Shown: positions 23,215 to 34,319 of the stretch, piece by piece
Position numbering within the stretch: position 1 is the stretch's first letter
Layout of the letters: each line of letters starts with the position of its first letter
Position numbers and translations under genes: made by a program
Notes under the pieces: model-generated
Told to the model about the DNA's origin: nothing
Databases searched by the model: none
What the model saw: only the letters and a program-made list of their open reading frames with translations
Assembly (NCBI GenBank): GCA_037043015.1
Contig: CM073329.1
Location: forward strand, 9,874,648-9,938,647
Direction of reading: 5' to 3'
Length of the DNA: 64,000 nt
DNA from: Bryum argenteum
Taxonomy: Eukaryota > Streptophyta > Bryopsida > Bryales > Bryaceae

Positions 23215-26071
23215 TTACATCACCAATTCGTCAACATCATCCATGTAGCCAAACAGAGACCAGTCGAGTATCTTGAAGGTAGAAAGCACTTGTTTGAAGA
23301 CATCATAAGCTGGCACATCATTGGCTGGTAACTCCGGACCTGCGTCCACTGTTGCTGCACTTTCACTTTGCTTACTGAAACATTACACCACAGGGTTAAA
23401 TTGAGTCGCAAGGAACTATCACCGTATACACACAAAGGAGTTTCGCATCGTACACATGCCTTTACCTGTCAATAACATGAGGTTTAGAAACAGTAATTAC
23501 GATGTCTGTTTCCACTCGATGCAGCCGGATGTTTGCTAATTGCACCTGTGCAGATGAGGGAGAGAACTTTCTCAACAAATAACCCAACTATGGAAGTCTC
23601 GCGAATAAGAGGATTCATCAGCAATTAGCATTGTCTTTCTAGAAACGCACAATGTTTATCATGGCCTGACGAGGCATTCATGGCTGAATTATACCCGCAC
23701 GAGTTTAGCAGCTTCAGAACCTTGGCTACCCTTGGCAATTGCCTGTATGTAAAGCAGAGGATCAGTTCCATAAGAATGTGGAGCTACAAGTGATATAGAA
23801 GGGATAATGACATTAATACCATAGTGCCAGTAACAGCATTCGCCAAGGTGGATGGGTCCAAGTTGGGAATGGCGGTTGCAGGTACTCTGCTCTCTTCTTC
23901 CACAACCTGTTTTCAACCCCTTCGAAACAACAGTTCAAAACAAGGAAGCAATGGCGAAAAGCTTGAATCAGCCCGTTCACAAAGAATGTGCCGTGAGTCC
24001 CTACATGTCCTAATTCAGATGTTGTAGAGCCCACTAGCTTCTGTTCAAGCACTTCAAGTATTTCACTACAAAATTCATCTGTATGTTATTTCGCGCCCTT
24101 CAACGAACCGCTCACCCTCCCACTACCACCAAGAATCAAAAGCGGTCTTAACATAATTATAAGGGTAGCGTTTTCTAAGGTGACATACCAGGCTGTTTTC
24201 AGTTCCCTGTTTAGCAGCTAGGTCTTGTAAGAACCAACGAGCGCTACCCGCATTAGTGACATGTTCCTTGAGTTCGTGAAGCTCGATGGTGAAGCTCTCA
24301 TCCCGGTCAGGGTCCTCGAGAATTTCCTGAAAATTGGAAATCAAACAATATAGGAAATTTGCATCGCCAATCACACTCAAACTGCAACTGCGCAAATGAG
24401 CCATGTATTCAGAAGGAGTACCTGATTGGCTGGCACTTTCCGAGCACCGCACATGTCCTGCAAGGATCATCATATGCCACTTGCAATGAATGCACTTTGT
24501 GCATTACATTCGAATTCTAGAGTCTATGTGCAATGTACAGAAGAGAAATTCGAGCGTCCACGAATTCCACAATTTGAACTTGATCAAATACATCACCATA
24601 ACTGATGGGAAGATAAAGGAGACAGACGACTTACTCTGTATCTGGAGGGAAGGCTACATAAGATTGCTGTACCAAATAACTTCACTTCCGCTGATTTCTC
24701 TGATTAACAGAAGCTGAAAACGATTAGAAAAGTGTGTTGTCTAGTGATTTGATGGTTAAATAGACAACAACGATGATTAGGTCCCAAATGTTTAAAACTA
24801 GTGCAATCCAGAAGAAGGAGCACGATCCTCAATTACATGAGCTATATCAATCACTTCTGAAGAGGAAGTTCTTGACAGGATCTGCCACGTTAACTAACCA
24901 AAAGGCTCTCAAAGAAGATGTGTAGCACTTACTGCTGTTCTTTCTAGAACATCTAGTCGTGGTCACCATACTTGAGTCTGTGGTGCGATCCATCTACGCG
25001 GACATCAATTATAGCCGGAGTGTATCTAATTAGAATTTCGAATCGAACGAATAACGACAGCAATCAGGAGGTGAGATGAAAGTAAGAAAGAGCATGATCC
25101 TCATTACATAAGCTGAATCAATCACCTGTAAGACAATAAAGTTCTTAAGGTGAATCTGCGACTTCACGTAATCGGAAGGTTCTGACTTCTGCAGATACGT
25201 AGCTTTCATTAAAGACATTTCTAAAACATCTACTCACATCTACTTAAGATCATCGGAATTATATCCATTGTGCATTCCGATCCATCTACAAGAACATTGA
25301 TGACTCTAAATGCTTCGAGAGAAAGCATCCGGTGGCGTTATCAGTGGCGTTACCGGTGGCTTTATCTGAAGCTAAATCCATGGCCGGGGTGCGACGAATC
25401 ATAATTTTGATTCACACAAACAATTACAGCAATCAGGAGGTGAGATAGAAGTAAGAAGGAGCACGATCCTCTGTATATTAGCTAATTCGATCACTTAGAA
25501 ATTCTGCCACGTTTCTTAATCGGTAGGCTCTAATCTCGAACTTGTAGCTCTCTTTCAGACGTTTCTAAATGAATCTAGTCAAGACCGAGTCAGTAGTGCG
25601 CTCCTATTCATCTGCACAGACATTGAACATTGCAATGCTTCGAGAGGAAGGGTACGGTGGAGTCGTCTGAAGCCAATTGCATAGCCGGAGTGTACCGAAT
25701 CAGAATTTTGGTATAAACGAATGGTCACAGCAATCAGGAGGTGAGATGGACTTAATTAATAGCCTGATCCTAATTCATACTAGCTAATTCAGTCATTGTG
25801 AAGGGAAAGTTCTTAAGAGCAATATGCAACGTCGTTAAACCGGAAGGCTCTGACCTTAGATATGCAGAATCTTCTAAATTATTCAAGTCAGGATCATCAT
25901 CAGACTGTAGTGCGTTTCGGACTTGAACACTTTGAATGCTTGAAGCCATTTCCATAGCAGCGGTGTAATTATGCAGAATTTTCAAATTAACGAACGGATA
26001 TAACAATCAAGGAGTTGCATACCTGCGTCAGGCACCTGCGCCGTGGCGCTAGAACCCTGCGGATCGTCCAT
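23215..26071 (-). CDS. MOG1: MOG1/RANGRF-like Ran-binding protein
   Basis: Eight exons: 26023-26071, 24635-24699, 24422-24457, 24189-24326, 23820-23906, 23695-23742, 23466-23545 and 23215-23374. They join with consistent phase to 220 residues. The start MDDPQGSSATAQVPD is the only ATG preceding the first donor. MOG1 family hallmarks appear in order: KLFGTAI, then a P-x-R segment, RKVPANQE, DPDRDESFTIELHEL, GSARWFLQDLA, AKGSQGSEAAKLVRV, RLHRVETDIVITVSKP, and a C-terminus around ILDWSLFG. MOG1 binds the GTPase Ran and helps release its nucleotide, supporting nuclear transport. The usual family length is about 190-220, so the gene looks complete. Intron 1 (1.3 kb) contains a diverged tandem array. 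A telo-box-like AAACCCTA lies about 130 bp upstream of the ATG. Identification is by motif order, not by database search. Confidence 0.88.
24830..26020. repeat. Diverged tandem array inside MOG1 intron 1
   Basis: The landmark CAATCAGGAGGTGAGAT occurs at 25061, 25430 and 25731, with a degraded form at 26004, giving spacings of 369, 301 and 273. Each unit also carries ATAGCCGGAGTGTA, a block like AGCACGATCCTCATTACAT followed by AGCTAATTCAATCAC, and AAGGCTCTGA. On the minus strand two units keep similar translated text (SEPSGLTTLHIALKNF versus SEPSDYVKSQIHLKNF), so the unit may once have included an exon-like segment. It is not part of the MOG1 coding sequence as modelled. Confidence 0.75.
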
Positions 26072-26630
26072 CTTCGGCAAACAATTGCTGATTGTCTAAG
26101 AAAGACAAGAAGAACAAGAAGCAGATCAGTCTGCTTGGCTGCTAGTGAGCTCCCGATGACAGGGAAAAAGTGAAAATTGCGATGATTTGCACTGTCAGAA
26201 ACCCTAGCGGAAAGCTGGATCAGCAAGCAGCACAGCAATCGATCTGGTGGCTGATGGCTGGCGGACACTTGGTGAAGCTCATGAAGGTGCCGATGTCGCC
26301 GCGCGCATGCCTATTTTCGAAGCTTTCATTCCAGCCAGTGCCTAAAGCGTGCATTTAAGGCTTTTATATGATTTGCCAAATTTCCACACACCTGCAAGAA
26401 TCGCTTTAGAATGTGTGCACACATGTTTACCAAGAGTCCTCAGGAAGTGCTTTGAGGCTAATGTTTCTGACCATACTTTCCATTACTAAATGGAATGAGA
26501 TTTTTACACACATGTACTTCAATTTAAATATAAGTACTTATATACAACAAATACTGCATTACTTAGATAGTGCATGCAGATTCAAAGTTCTTATGGAAAT
26601 GCATTGAATTGAAATTATCATGACAATTTG
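26072..26630. other. Upstream region of MOG1
   Basis: Nearest the gene it is GC-richer and includes AAACCCTAGCGG at about 26202. Beyond 26350 it is AT-rich with no visible gene. The frame at 26170-26358 lies in the presumed promoter and leader and is not supported. Confidence 0.4.
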
Positions 26631-26639
26631 ATATTTGGA

Positions 26640-26800
26640 TTTTTTTTTTTTTTTTTTTTTGACACAAATGAAAGAACTTTCATTGCATGAGATAATATAC
26701 ATCCCCAGCCACAAGTGGCCTGGGCACAAGACTACAAGAAATCTAGAAAAAAGAAAAAGGACTCAAGGACGCTAGGACAGGCTAAAGCTCAGTGTGGGAA
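26640..26800 (-). mobile_element. Possible LINE-like 3' tail (reverse orientation)
   Basis: A run of about 20 T is followed by GACACAAATGAAAGAACTTT and CATTGCATGAGATAATATAC, similar to the sequence after the poly-T at 13186. It reads as a retroposon 3' end with poly(A) tail on the minus strand. No coding sequence remains. Confidence 0.45.
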
Positions 26801-27162
26801 AGCGCGAGATACTTGGATTATGAAACAAGTCGCTGCCGCACTGAATTCGACACTGGAAAAGACCTTGATACTTTGAATATGCACGAGTCACTACCTCACT
26901 GACTTTGACATTGGAATAAGACCTTGATACTTGGAATTTGCACAATCTTACTGAATTTGATATTAGGAAGGATCACGGTACCTGGAATATGCACAATTCA
27001 CAATCGTGCAGAATTTGATATTGGAAAGGATGACACTGGTACATGGAATGTGTACAAGGTACAATCTTACTAATGTTAGAAAGGACCTTCATACCTAGAA
27101 GTCACTATTTTACTAGTTGGCATTAAAAGGAACGTGGACGCACTAGAATACACACAATACCA
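26800..27162. repeat. ~70-bp minisatellite, part 1
   Basis: Diverged tandem units of the form TTTGACATTGGAAAGGACC, TTGATACTTGGAATATGCAC, then a short ACAA/TCACTACC block. Clear units begin near 26845, 26909, 26948 and 27008. The array is interrupted at about 27163 and resumes at about 27590 and again at 28828. Confidence 0.8.
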
Positions 27163-27215
27163 ATGATTGGGAAGAACCAAAGGCTAGTTCATTATCAGCA
27201 GATGGATTTAGCACA

Positions 27216-27438
27216 CTACACTAAATTTGATAATTAGTGTTAGATACACTAATTTACATAAACATGTTATAAGTTTTTACCGTTGTTCAATAATTTTACC
27301 CACTATATTGGCCAAGATGGGGGTCCTTATATAGTATCAGAATCAATGCTCTTGGTAATTTTTTTTAAACAAAAGTAAAAACTTATAGCATTTTCAAATC
27401 TTATAATAATCTAACACTAATTATCAAATTTAGTGTAG
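27216..27438. mobile_element. Hairpin MITE with perfect 29-bp terminal inverted repeats
   Basis: 27216-27244 is the exact reverse complement of 27410-27438 (core CTACACTAAATTTGATAATT, then AGTGTTAGA). A second inner pair, GTTATAAGTTTTTAC near 27266 and GTAAAAACTTATAGC near 27376, is also inverted, so most of the 223 bp can fold into a stem. No coding capacity. Confidence 0.85.
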
Positions 27439-27589
27439 CCGGTCCATTCATGAAACCAGTGTCTACAAACCCATGAAAACTACAAATAAATTTCTTTTCT
27501 TAGTATAAAATAAGGCAATTGTCAGAAGAGATCTGTGAAAATCCGATTGGATGGGGAAAAGCCGGTTATTAGTCAATTAAAGTCAAAAA

Positions 27590-27810
27590 AATTCCCAAAC
27601 CTTGCAATACACTACCCCCTTGAATATGACATTAGAAAGAACCTTGATACTGTACTTGGAGAATGCACAAGTTACTACCCTCTTGAATGTGATATTAAAA
27701 AGGACCTTGATACCTGAAATATGCACAACTCACTACCCTTCTGAATTTGACATTAGAAAGGACCTTGATATGTGAAATATGCACAATCTACAACCTTATT
27801 GAATTTGACA
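27590..27810. repeat. ~70-bp minisatellite, part 2
   Basis: Three to four units with the same text as part 1, for example GATATTAAAAAGGACCTTGA and GACATTAGAAAGGACCTTGA. These units preserve the uninterrupted target into which the adjacent 1-kb element inserted. Confidence 0.85.
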
Positions 27811-28827
27811 TTAAACCCCTAAACGCTCACCCTCTTTTTAGCCAAAAAACATATTTTCAAAAAAAGTGTCATAGATGAAATGAAGATAGGATATTAAGAT
27901 ATCAACCGTGAAAACTTGTAATAGGCTTGTTTTAGTTCATGTGGACCAAGATTTGAATTATAAGGCCACATAGATTGGGAGATCATAACGTATTACTACT
28001 GAAGACTAAGTGTTGGATTTCATCATTTTCACTTCAGAGTGGAAATTCTACCAACAAACCAATCGCAATAAAAAAAACACCGACTACAAAGTTGTTCACC
28101 TTCATCTCAATAATATTTTATGAAAGCTATGAGAGTCATCAAAACAATCATTGGCTCAAATAATAGCCTTGCAATGGTGAATAGTGCCAAATATTTATAG
28201 AGAAGAAATAGTCCAAACTAGACCCTTCGCACTCAAATTCATGCCTTATCTTCAGAATTTCTTCGATCTTGTCAAGGTTTCTATCACTAAAACAAACTCT
28301 AATTGGAAGTCATCCCGAGAAATAAAGTTGAAATTCAATGGTGGATGAAGGTGATATGACTCCTAAAATATCATCCACTTTTCCACTATTTTCATTGACT
28401 GAACGTCATTGCAAATCTTGTAGCAAAATTATTTGATTCAAAAAGCTTCCAACTAGAAAGTTGTTAGGAATCACCTTAGTATTATGATGATAAAAATAAA
28501 ATATATAAAAATAAAATAAATGAAAAGATAAAAACAAAATACCATGATAAACCATTTTTTATTGTTAATAATTGGCTTATAATAGTAAAACATGTCCCAT
28601 ACTTGGAAACCCAAAACAAGAGTTGTTTTCACCAAAATGCATGCCATTAATTCATAATTTATTTCATGAGTTTTCAATATGTATCACACAAACTAGACTT
28701 GATTTGGGACCCAACCCAAGTGATTTCATTCAAAATAGACCTTAAATGAAGAAGCTATGGCTCTTCAAAGTTGTTGCCTTCTATCCAGAATGTCGTTTTT
28801 CGACATTCAACATGTTTAAGGGATTAA
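27811..28827 (-). mobile_element. 1.0-kb non-autonomous TTAA element (piggyBac-like ends)
   Basis: The left boundary is GACATTAA followed by ACCCCTAAACG, and the right boundary is TTTAAGGGA followed by TTAAAAGGACCC. Removing the insert and one TTAA regenerates GACATTAAAAGGACC, which is the text of neighbouring minisatellite units. So the empty site is visible in the same window, with TTAA (or ATTAA) duplicated. The interior aligns in reverse with 39973-41030. It has no open frame of note and encodes no transposase. Internal frames such as 28471-28677 are shadows. Confidence 0.82.
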
Positions 28828-28990
28828 AAGGACCCAAATACTTGGAATGCGCACAAGTTACAACCTTACTTGATTTGACGTTGCAAAGGACCATGATATT
28901 TGAAAATTTGAAAAAGCCACAATCTCGTTGAACTTTGAATTAAAAACAACCCTACCACTTGGAATATGTGATATCACATTAAACTCTAGG
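28828..28990. repeat. ~70-bp minisatellite, part 3
   Basis: Resumes immediately after the insertion with AAAAGGACCCAAATACTTGG, AATGCGCACAAGTTACAACC and a further decayed unit. Confidence 0.75.
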
Positions 28991-30526
28991 AAATAATCTA
29001 CATTCCATGAAATAAATATATATAAGGTATAGTGCAATATAATCTTGAATGCTCGGAATCTTCTAAAAGTTGCTTTTTAAGAATTGGTTGTTTGAATGTA
29101 CGCCACTTCTCAAAGAGGTGTCAATGCAAGCTTCTAGGCAAGATTATATAATTGCAATAGGCCAAACTCAATCCAATGATAACGACAATCATTCATTTAA
29201 TGATGATATCAGAAATTATCCATGGTGGTATACACGTGCATTCATGGTCGTTTACAAAAATTGCCAATATACACTTAATTTTTGTGAAAGTTGTGACATA
29301 AGTGAATTGCATAGTGTAAAGTTTATTAATAAAAATCAAAATTCATAGACTATGGTACATTTAGACTTTATTTATAGAGACAAGGTTCAAATTGCAAATT
29401 ATTCAAGCTTCAAATCTACTCTCTTTGATATCTCTTGGCAAAAAATAAGTTGCGTTGGTTCTTGATATATTTGTCATACAATTTTAACAAACGTTGTTTG
29501 ATTCAACAATGAATTCAAAAAGAAAGAAATTCTTCAAAGTAGGATAAGATTTAAACTCAATAAAATATATATAGTTGGTTGAGTTTTCAAATCACAAACA
29601 AATGTTAATTGCAATACTAGTAAATTGTGAGTGAAACTTACAGAGGTAATTGTTGCCAAAATTCACTAGAAAGACAAGCTTCAACATATTTAAAAATAAA
29701 AATAAAAAATCTCTTCCATCATCCACTCTAACACTAAATAAAATACACAACTTATTCAATAATCCTTATTTGACATCACTCATCCGCCACTTTCGGACTT
29801 CCTTTGAGATTGTTCACTTTTTGCAATTTCTTGCCACTTATACAAAGAACAATCTTATGATAATAAAGATGTTTTTCCGACGAAAGTATAAGGTATTTAT
29901 AGAATCATGATTTCAATATTAAAAAAAAAGAGTAAAACTTCACAAGCAAAGCAAAATTTTTCGATTGGAAATAGGTCCTCAACGCAATTCCCATCAGGGT
30001 TCGGGAAATATTTTCGTCCTCATTGGCTAATATCCAATAGTTCCCTTCTTCAACCAGATTTAGGTGAAACTATCCCAGTAATATTCTCAATTTATACTGA
30101 ATAAATAGATTTTTTTTTTGTAATTTTTATCCGTTTTTAGCTACACAAAGAATTATATTAAGTGTTGGATGACAATTGTTGTAGTTCCCACCATCATGCT
30201 CCAACACTATTAATCAACTTGTGAACAATTGGTGTATAAGGGGGCCACCATTTCGTAATGGCAACCTCCTTTTTAACCGCCAAAGTTGCAAGTTGGACAA
30301 TTAAGGCTAACACTAAATCAAAATCTAACACTAAATGTCAGCTTCTTTATTTTTCAATTCTTTAATTCTTACTATTGTTCACAATTGGTGTTGCAATTGA
30401 CAATTAGAGTTGCTACAATTCTACCCTTGTAGACAATTGGTGTTGTTGTTCGGGTTCAGTGTCGCCAACACTAAATATAATTTTTAGTGTAGTGTTTTTA
30501 AGAATTAACCGGTTAATGGGTTATTT
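28991..30526. other. AT-rich interior of the inverted-repeat segment
   Basis: Contains several frames of 65-92 codons without recognisable domains. Repeated CTAACACTAAA motifs at about 30310-30335 and 30470 echo the hairpin MITE ends. Confidence 0.45.
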
Positions 30527-30759
30527 CCATCTGCTGATAATGAACTAGCCGTCGGTTTTTCCCGATCATTTGTTCCAATCACGTTCCCCTGAGGTTCCCA
30601 TGAAGGGCGGGCTTTATCAGCGGAGAGGGCGGGGTTTACCGAGCCGACTACTCTGTTGCTGGTTCTGTCGGACAGGGCTTTCACTGCGTGGGATCTTGCG
30701 CTTGCCCCCCGATCGTCCGTTTATTGCTTCCTTCCATGTCGTTGCGACTCCCTCAGCCC

Positions 30760-32095
30760 CTCCTCAGTCGGTAGGCAATTTTTTAAACCAGAAAATTTTG
30801 CTTCCTCGATCACTGCTATTCAATTTTTTAGGGTTTCGCTCCCGTCTCTGTACCTCGCTGATTGTGTCAGGAAACGTTGAGTAGGAGCTCGAAACGTAGC
30901 TGGATTATCACCCAGTGTAGCATTCGAAAACAGTCGACTTCGCATCGGTTTCTCGCTCTTGAGTGCTGTTTCGGTCTCCGATTCGCTCGCTTCCTTGGTG
31001 ACTCCACTCAGTCGGTAGGTGTTTTTCCAAACAAAGAAAATACCTGAAATTCAAAGTTTTGAATCTATTAGGTTATATTCTAGTGTCATAACCTCATTGA
31101 TTGTGTAGAAGCTCGTAACGTAGCTGCATTCGAGAACAGTCAAATTGAATCAGTTTCCCCTTTTTTTGTAAAAAGGTGATATCGCTACTGAAAACATTAG
31201 AGTGTTGCGGGGGTGACTTTCAATTTTTAAATTTTTGTACTTGTCGATCAGCTGTAACCTGACTTTCGTAAGTAGGTGTTACATGAGCGAGTTCAGTTTT
31301 TTTGAAACTGGTATTTAAATTTGAACCTTTTAGGGTTTCATATCAGTGTTGATTCTCAAGAAACGTTGTGTAGTAGCTTAATATGTTAGCTGGATCAACA
31401 CCACCTTGCACTTGAGAGCAATTAACTTGAATCGGTTTTTCCTTCGGTTGTGCTGTTGCTACGACAATGGTACTCTCTTTGATGGGAACTGAAAGTTTTC
31501 GAGTATTGCGGAGGTGGCTTTCGTTGTTTATTCGTACTTGTCGATCAGTTGTACGAGTGTGCACCTTGTGTTTCGTATGTATCAGCGAGTACAAATTTTC
31601 TGAGACTTTGAACAGGACGAAATTAGCGGAGAGTTTGTTAGTGTCTGACGGAGGTGTTGAGCCCTCCTCAGTCAGTAGGCGTTCTTTACAGGAAAAAAAC
31701 TCCTTTGACCACTGGCATTCAAGTTTTTGAACCTTTTAGGTTTCACCGCAGTATCAAGTCCTCATTTATTTCTTTGACTGTGCATTGAACCTCAAGAAAT
31801 ACTCCTCATAATGTAGCTGGATTCTAACTAACAGTTGGATTGAACTCATTCAATCCACAACCTAACAATCGAATTGAACGAATTTCACCTTCTTTTCTGC
31901 TGTTTCTACCAACGGCAACAATGCAACTTCTTTGATGAGAACTGAAAACTTCAGAGTGTTGCGGGTGTGGCTTTCATACAAGTGTTTCACTTACCGATCA
32001 GCTGTATGAGTGTACGCCTTGATATCAGCGAGTTTGACATTCTTGAGACTTGGAAGAGGACGAGATTGCCGCACGGTATGAGAGTGGTGTTTTGA
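30760..32095 (+). repeat. Diverged tandem array in the WAV2-like gene leader
   Basis: Three clear copies of a block starting GAGTGTTGCGGGGGTGACTT (31190), GAGTATTGCGGAGGTGGCTT (31499) and AGTGTTGCGGGTGTGGCTTT (31953) continue through TTGTCGATCAGTTGTA-like text and TCAGCGAG. Companion landmarks AACGTAGCTGGATT (30893, 31115, 31383, 31813) and CTCAGTCGGTAGG (30764, 31007, 31669) show the unit is about 300-450 bp. The array ends just before the last leader intron. Confidence 0.75.
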
Positions 32096-32174
32096 GGGTG
32101 AGTTGTTAGACTGCTTAAGGCTGAATATTTATTTTGTTTGTGCAGCAACCTGGGTTAGGGTGGGCTCCGACAAA

Positions 32175-34319
32175 ATGGGGAACTGGTGGACGTGGTTGAA
32201 TGGTCTTATGTATGGGGTCGGAGGACTTGCTTGTGCCAGTGTGGCGATGCTAGTCGCATTTCAGGAGAAGCTTGTCTATGTGCCGGTAATTCCTGGAATG
32301 AAGCGTGGTTACCCGATTCTTCCCTCTCGGCTTCATCTCCGTTATGAGGACGTGTGGCTTACAGCTAAGGATGGAGTTCGTCTGCACAGTTGGTACATTG
32401 AAGCGCATCCCAAGAATCCAGGTATTTTTACGAGTGGCCTGAGAAGCTCCCAAGTCTTTTGTCGCTCCAAAAAAAGAGATCAAAGAGCCTTGTCTTTGCA
32501 CTACATTGGCGGCCGAGCTCGTAAATCGAGACTTACGTGCTAGAGTGCTTCCTTTTATTTCTACTTTGCAATCGTTGTGTAATAATGGCATGATCGTTTT
32601 GTTGGGTCATCTTTTCAAGTTTCTAGCTGGACTTGAATCTAGCGTATTGCTGACTTGTTTCTATGGGTTGCTCTTGCAGGACCGACAGTATTATTTTTTC
32701 AAGAAAATGCTGGCAGTATCCTACCTTGAAATAACCTGTGATTGCTTCATTTCGATGATTTTGTTTGTCTTTCGCTTCCTCTCTTCGCCTTCCTGCATGT
32801 GTGCAGACCTTCTATATTGCTCTCATAGAGGGCTCTTGTCGCATTGTAATCCTCCATTGAACTCAGACCACCGGATCGGAGGCCTCATTCGTCTTGAAAT
32901 CCGCAGACGAATTTTCATGGTCCCTTTTGTGATAACGTTTAGGGTGATTCTTACATTCCTTGTTAAATAGACATAGCGCACCGTCTGCAGTTTGTGGAAC
33001 CGATGGTGCGGCGGTTGCAGTGCAACGTGTTCATGCTTTCATATCGTGGGTAAGTTGTCATTCTTTCTGTAGCGTCTTACAGAGCTCAGCCGCATTAAGT
33101 GTAGAAGAGTAATCTGTCGAATGTTTAAACATAGATATACATACGAGAGATATATGGTGCAGCTTGCACTTGCTTAGCTGTTCGTTTGGGAGGACATCCT
33201 AGGTGTATTAGTTGCAAGTTTCCAGGTTACAAGATCAATCTTGTACGACCGTTAGAATTCGCGCATGTTCGTGTAGTTTCTTAGGCAGGTTACTTCTGTC
33301 CAAATCCTGACCAGTAATTCTTGCTCATTTAGGTATGGAGACAGTGAGGGCTTCCCTTCTCAGCAGGGCCTCAAAATGGATGCTCAGGTATGAATCACGT
33401 TCATTACATCAATAGACGCTTTTTGTTGTTTAATGGAGGATATGCAGAGGATATTTATCCTCTGTATTACCTTCGTTCTGTGTGAACGACATAGCTTAAA
33501 GTGGTAATGTTTACAGATTCGTGGATGTGCACTAGGATCTGTGTTTGTAGAAATGCAAGATAGGAGTACCCCATTAAAACGTGTGCCCATGTACATTCGT
33601 AACCAATGTAGTTCATGCCTGGCAGGCAGCACTGGACTACTTGTACTCACGGTCAAGTGTTGATTCAAGAAGGATCGTAGTGTTTGGAAGATCGCTCGGT
33701 GGAGCTGTAGGGGCTGCTCTTGTGCGGGAAAATCCTGGAAAGGTTGGTGTTTATATCTGTAGTGCTGGATTTTAGACCAAGATTCATATGCTAATCACCT
33801 CCTTAACTGGTTGCAGGTAGCTGGTTTGATACTGGAGAACACATTCACTTCAGTTCTTGATATGGCAGGGGTTATGCTTCCAGGTTTAAGGTACATTGTG
33901 GGTGGGAAAGGAGGTTTGTTGAACTGGTTCGTGAAGTCACCTTGGAAAACCATCGAACTCATAAAACATGTAAGTTACTTCGTCCTATCCTTCCCTTCAA
34001 GTCCATATCTGGTAATCAACGTCGGGTACAAGGATATTAACTGTGTTAATCCCTACAGATTGACGCCCCTATTTTATTTTTGGCTGGCCAATTGGACGAG
34101 ATGGTGCCTCCAGCGCACATGCAACGGCTATACGAAGCAGCTCAGGAAACATCTAGTGCACAGCATACATTTGTAGAGTTTCCAGATGGTATGCATATGG
34201 ACACATGGATGCAAGGTGGAGAGCGCTACTGGCGCAGCCTTGAGGTTTTTTTGCAACGCAATGCAGCTGGTGGCAGATCCTTATCTCGTGGTAGATCCAT
34301 GTCTCAGGACAGTGATTAA
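32175..34319 (+). CDS. WAV2/ABHD13 (Bem46)-family alpha/beta hydrolase
   Basis: Seven exons: 32175-32421, 32680-32715, 32971-33049, 33333-33387, 33626-33742, 33817-33969 and 34059-34319. They join in phase to 315 residues, close to the family's ~310. An N-terminal membrane anchor lies at about residues 10-30 (GLMYGVGGLACASVAMLVAF), followed by EKLVYVPVIPG. The fold motifs are FFQENAGNIAHR (oxyanion region), SYRGYG, and the nucleophile elbow GRSLGG with Ser162, with Asp242 in GQLDEMVPP and His275 in GMHMD completing a Ser-Asp-His triad. The Arabidopsis relative WAV2 modulates root bending and sits in membranes; the substrate is unknown. The ATG at 32175 is 30 bases after an acceptor near 32145, so an intron probably splits the 5' leader. 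The C-terminus is Ser/Arg-rich. It converges on the GH3 gene. Confidence 0.93.

Larger units (their letters stand above)
27163..30569. mobile_element. 3.4-kb segment bounded by a 43-bp imperfect inverted repeat
   Basis: The left end (27163-27205) and the reverse complement of the right end (30527-30569) share about 39 of 43 bases, including an uninterrupted GGCTAGTTCATTATCAGCAG then ATGGA. Just inside, both sides carry ACACTACACTAAA. The interior holds a hairpin MITE, minisatellite units and a 1-kb TTAA element. It encodes no recognisable transposase. The segment may be one composite element or two related insertions in opposite orientation. No clear target duplication was found. Confidence 0.5.

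Noticed and set aside
25770-26006. Ankyrin-like protein from GLTTLHIALKN text
   Set aside because: Single short match inside a tandem-repeat unit; the MOG1 exons on either side join in phase without it.
32103-32543. Longer first exon for the WAV2-like gene
   Set aside because: The upstream extension has no ATG and crosses a good acceptor near 32145; the 3' extension runs through the intron 1 donor at 32422.
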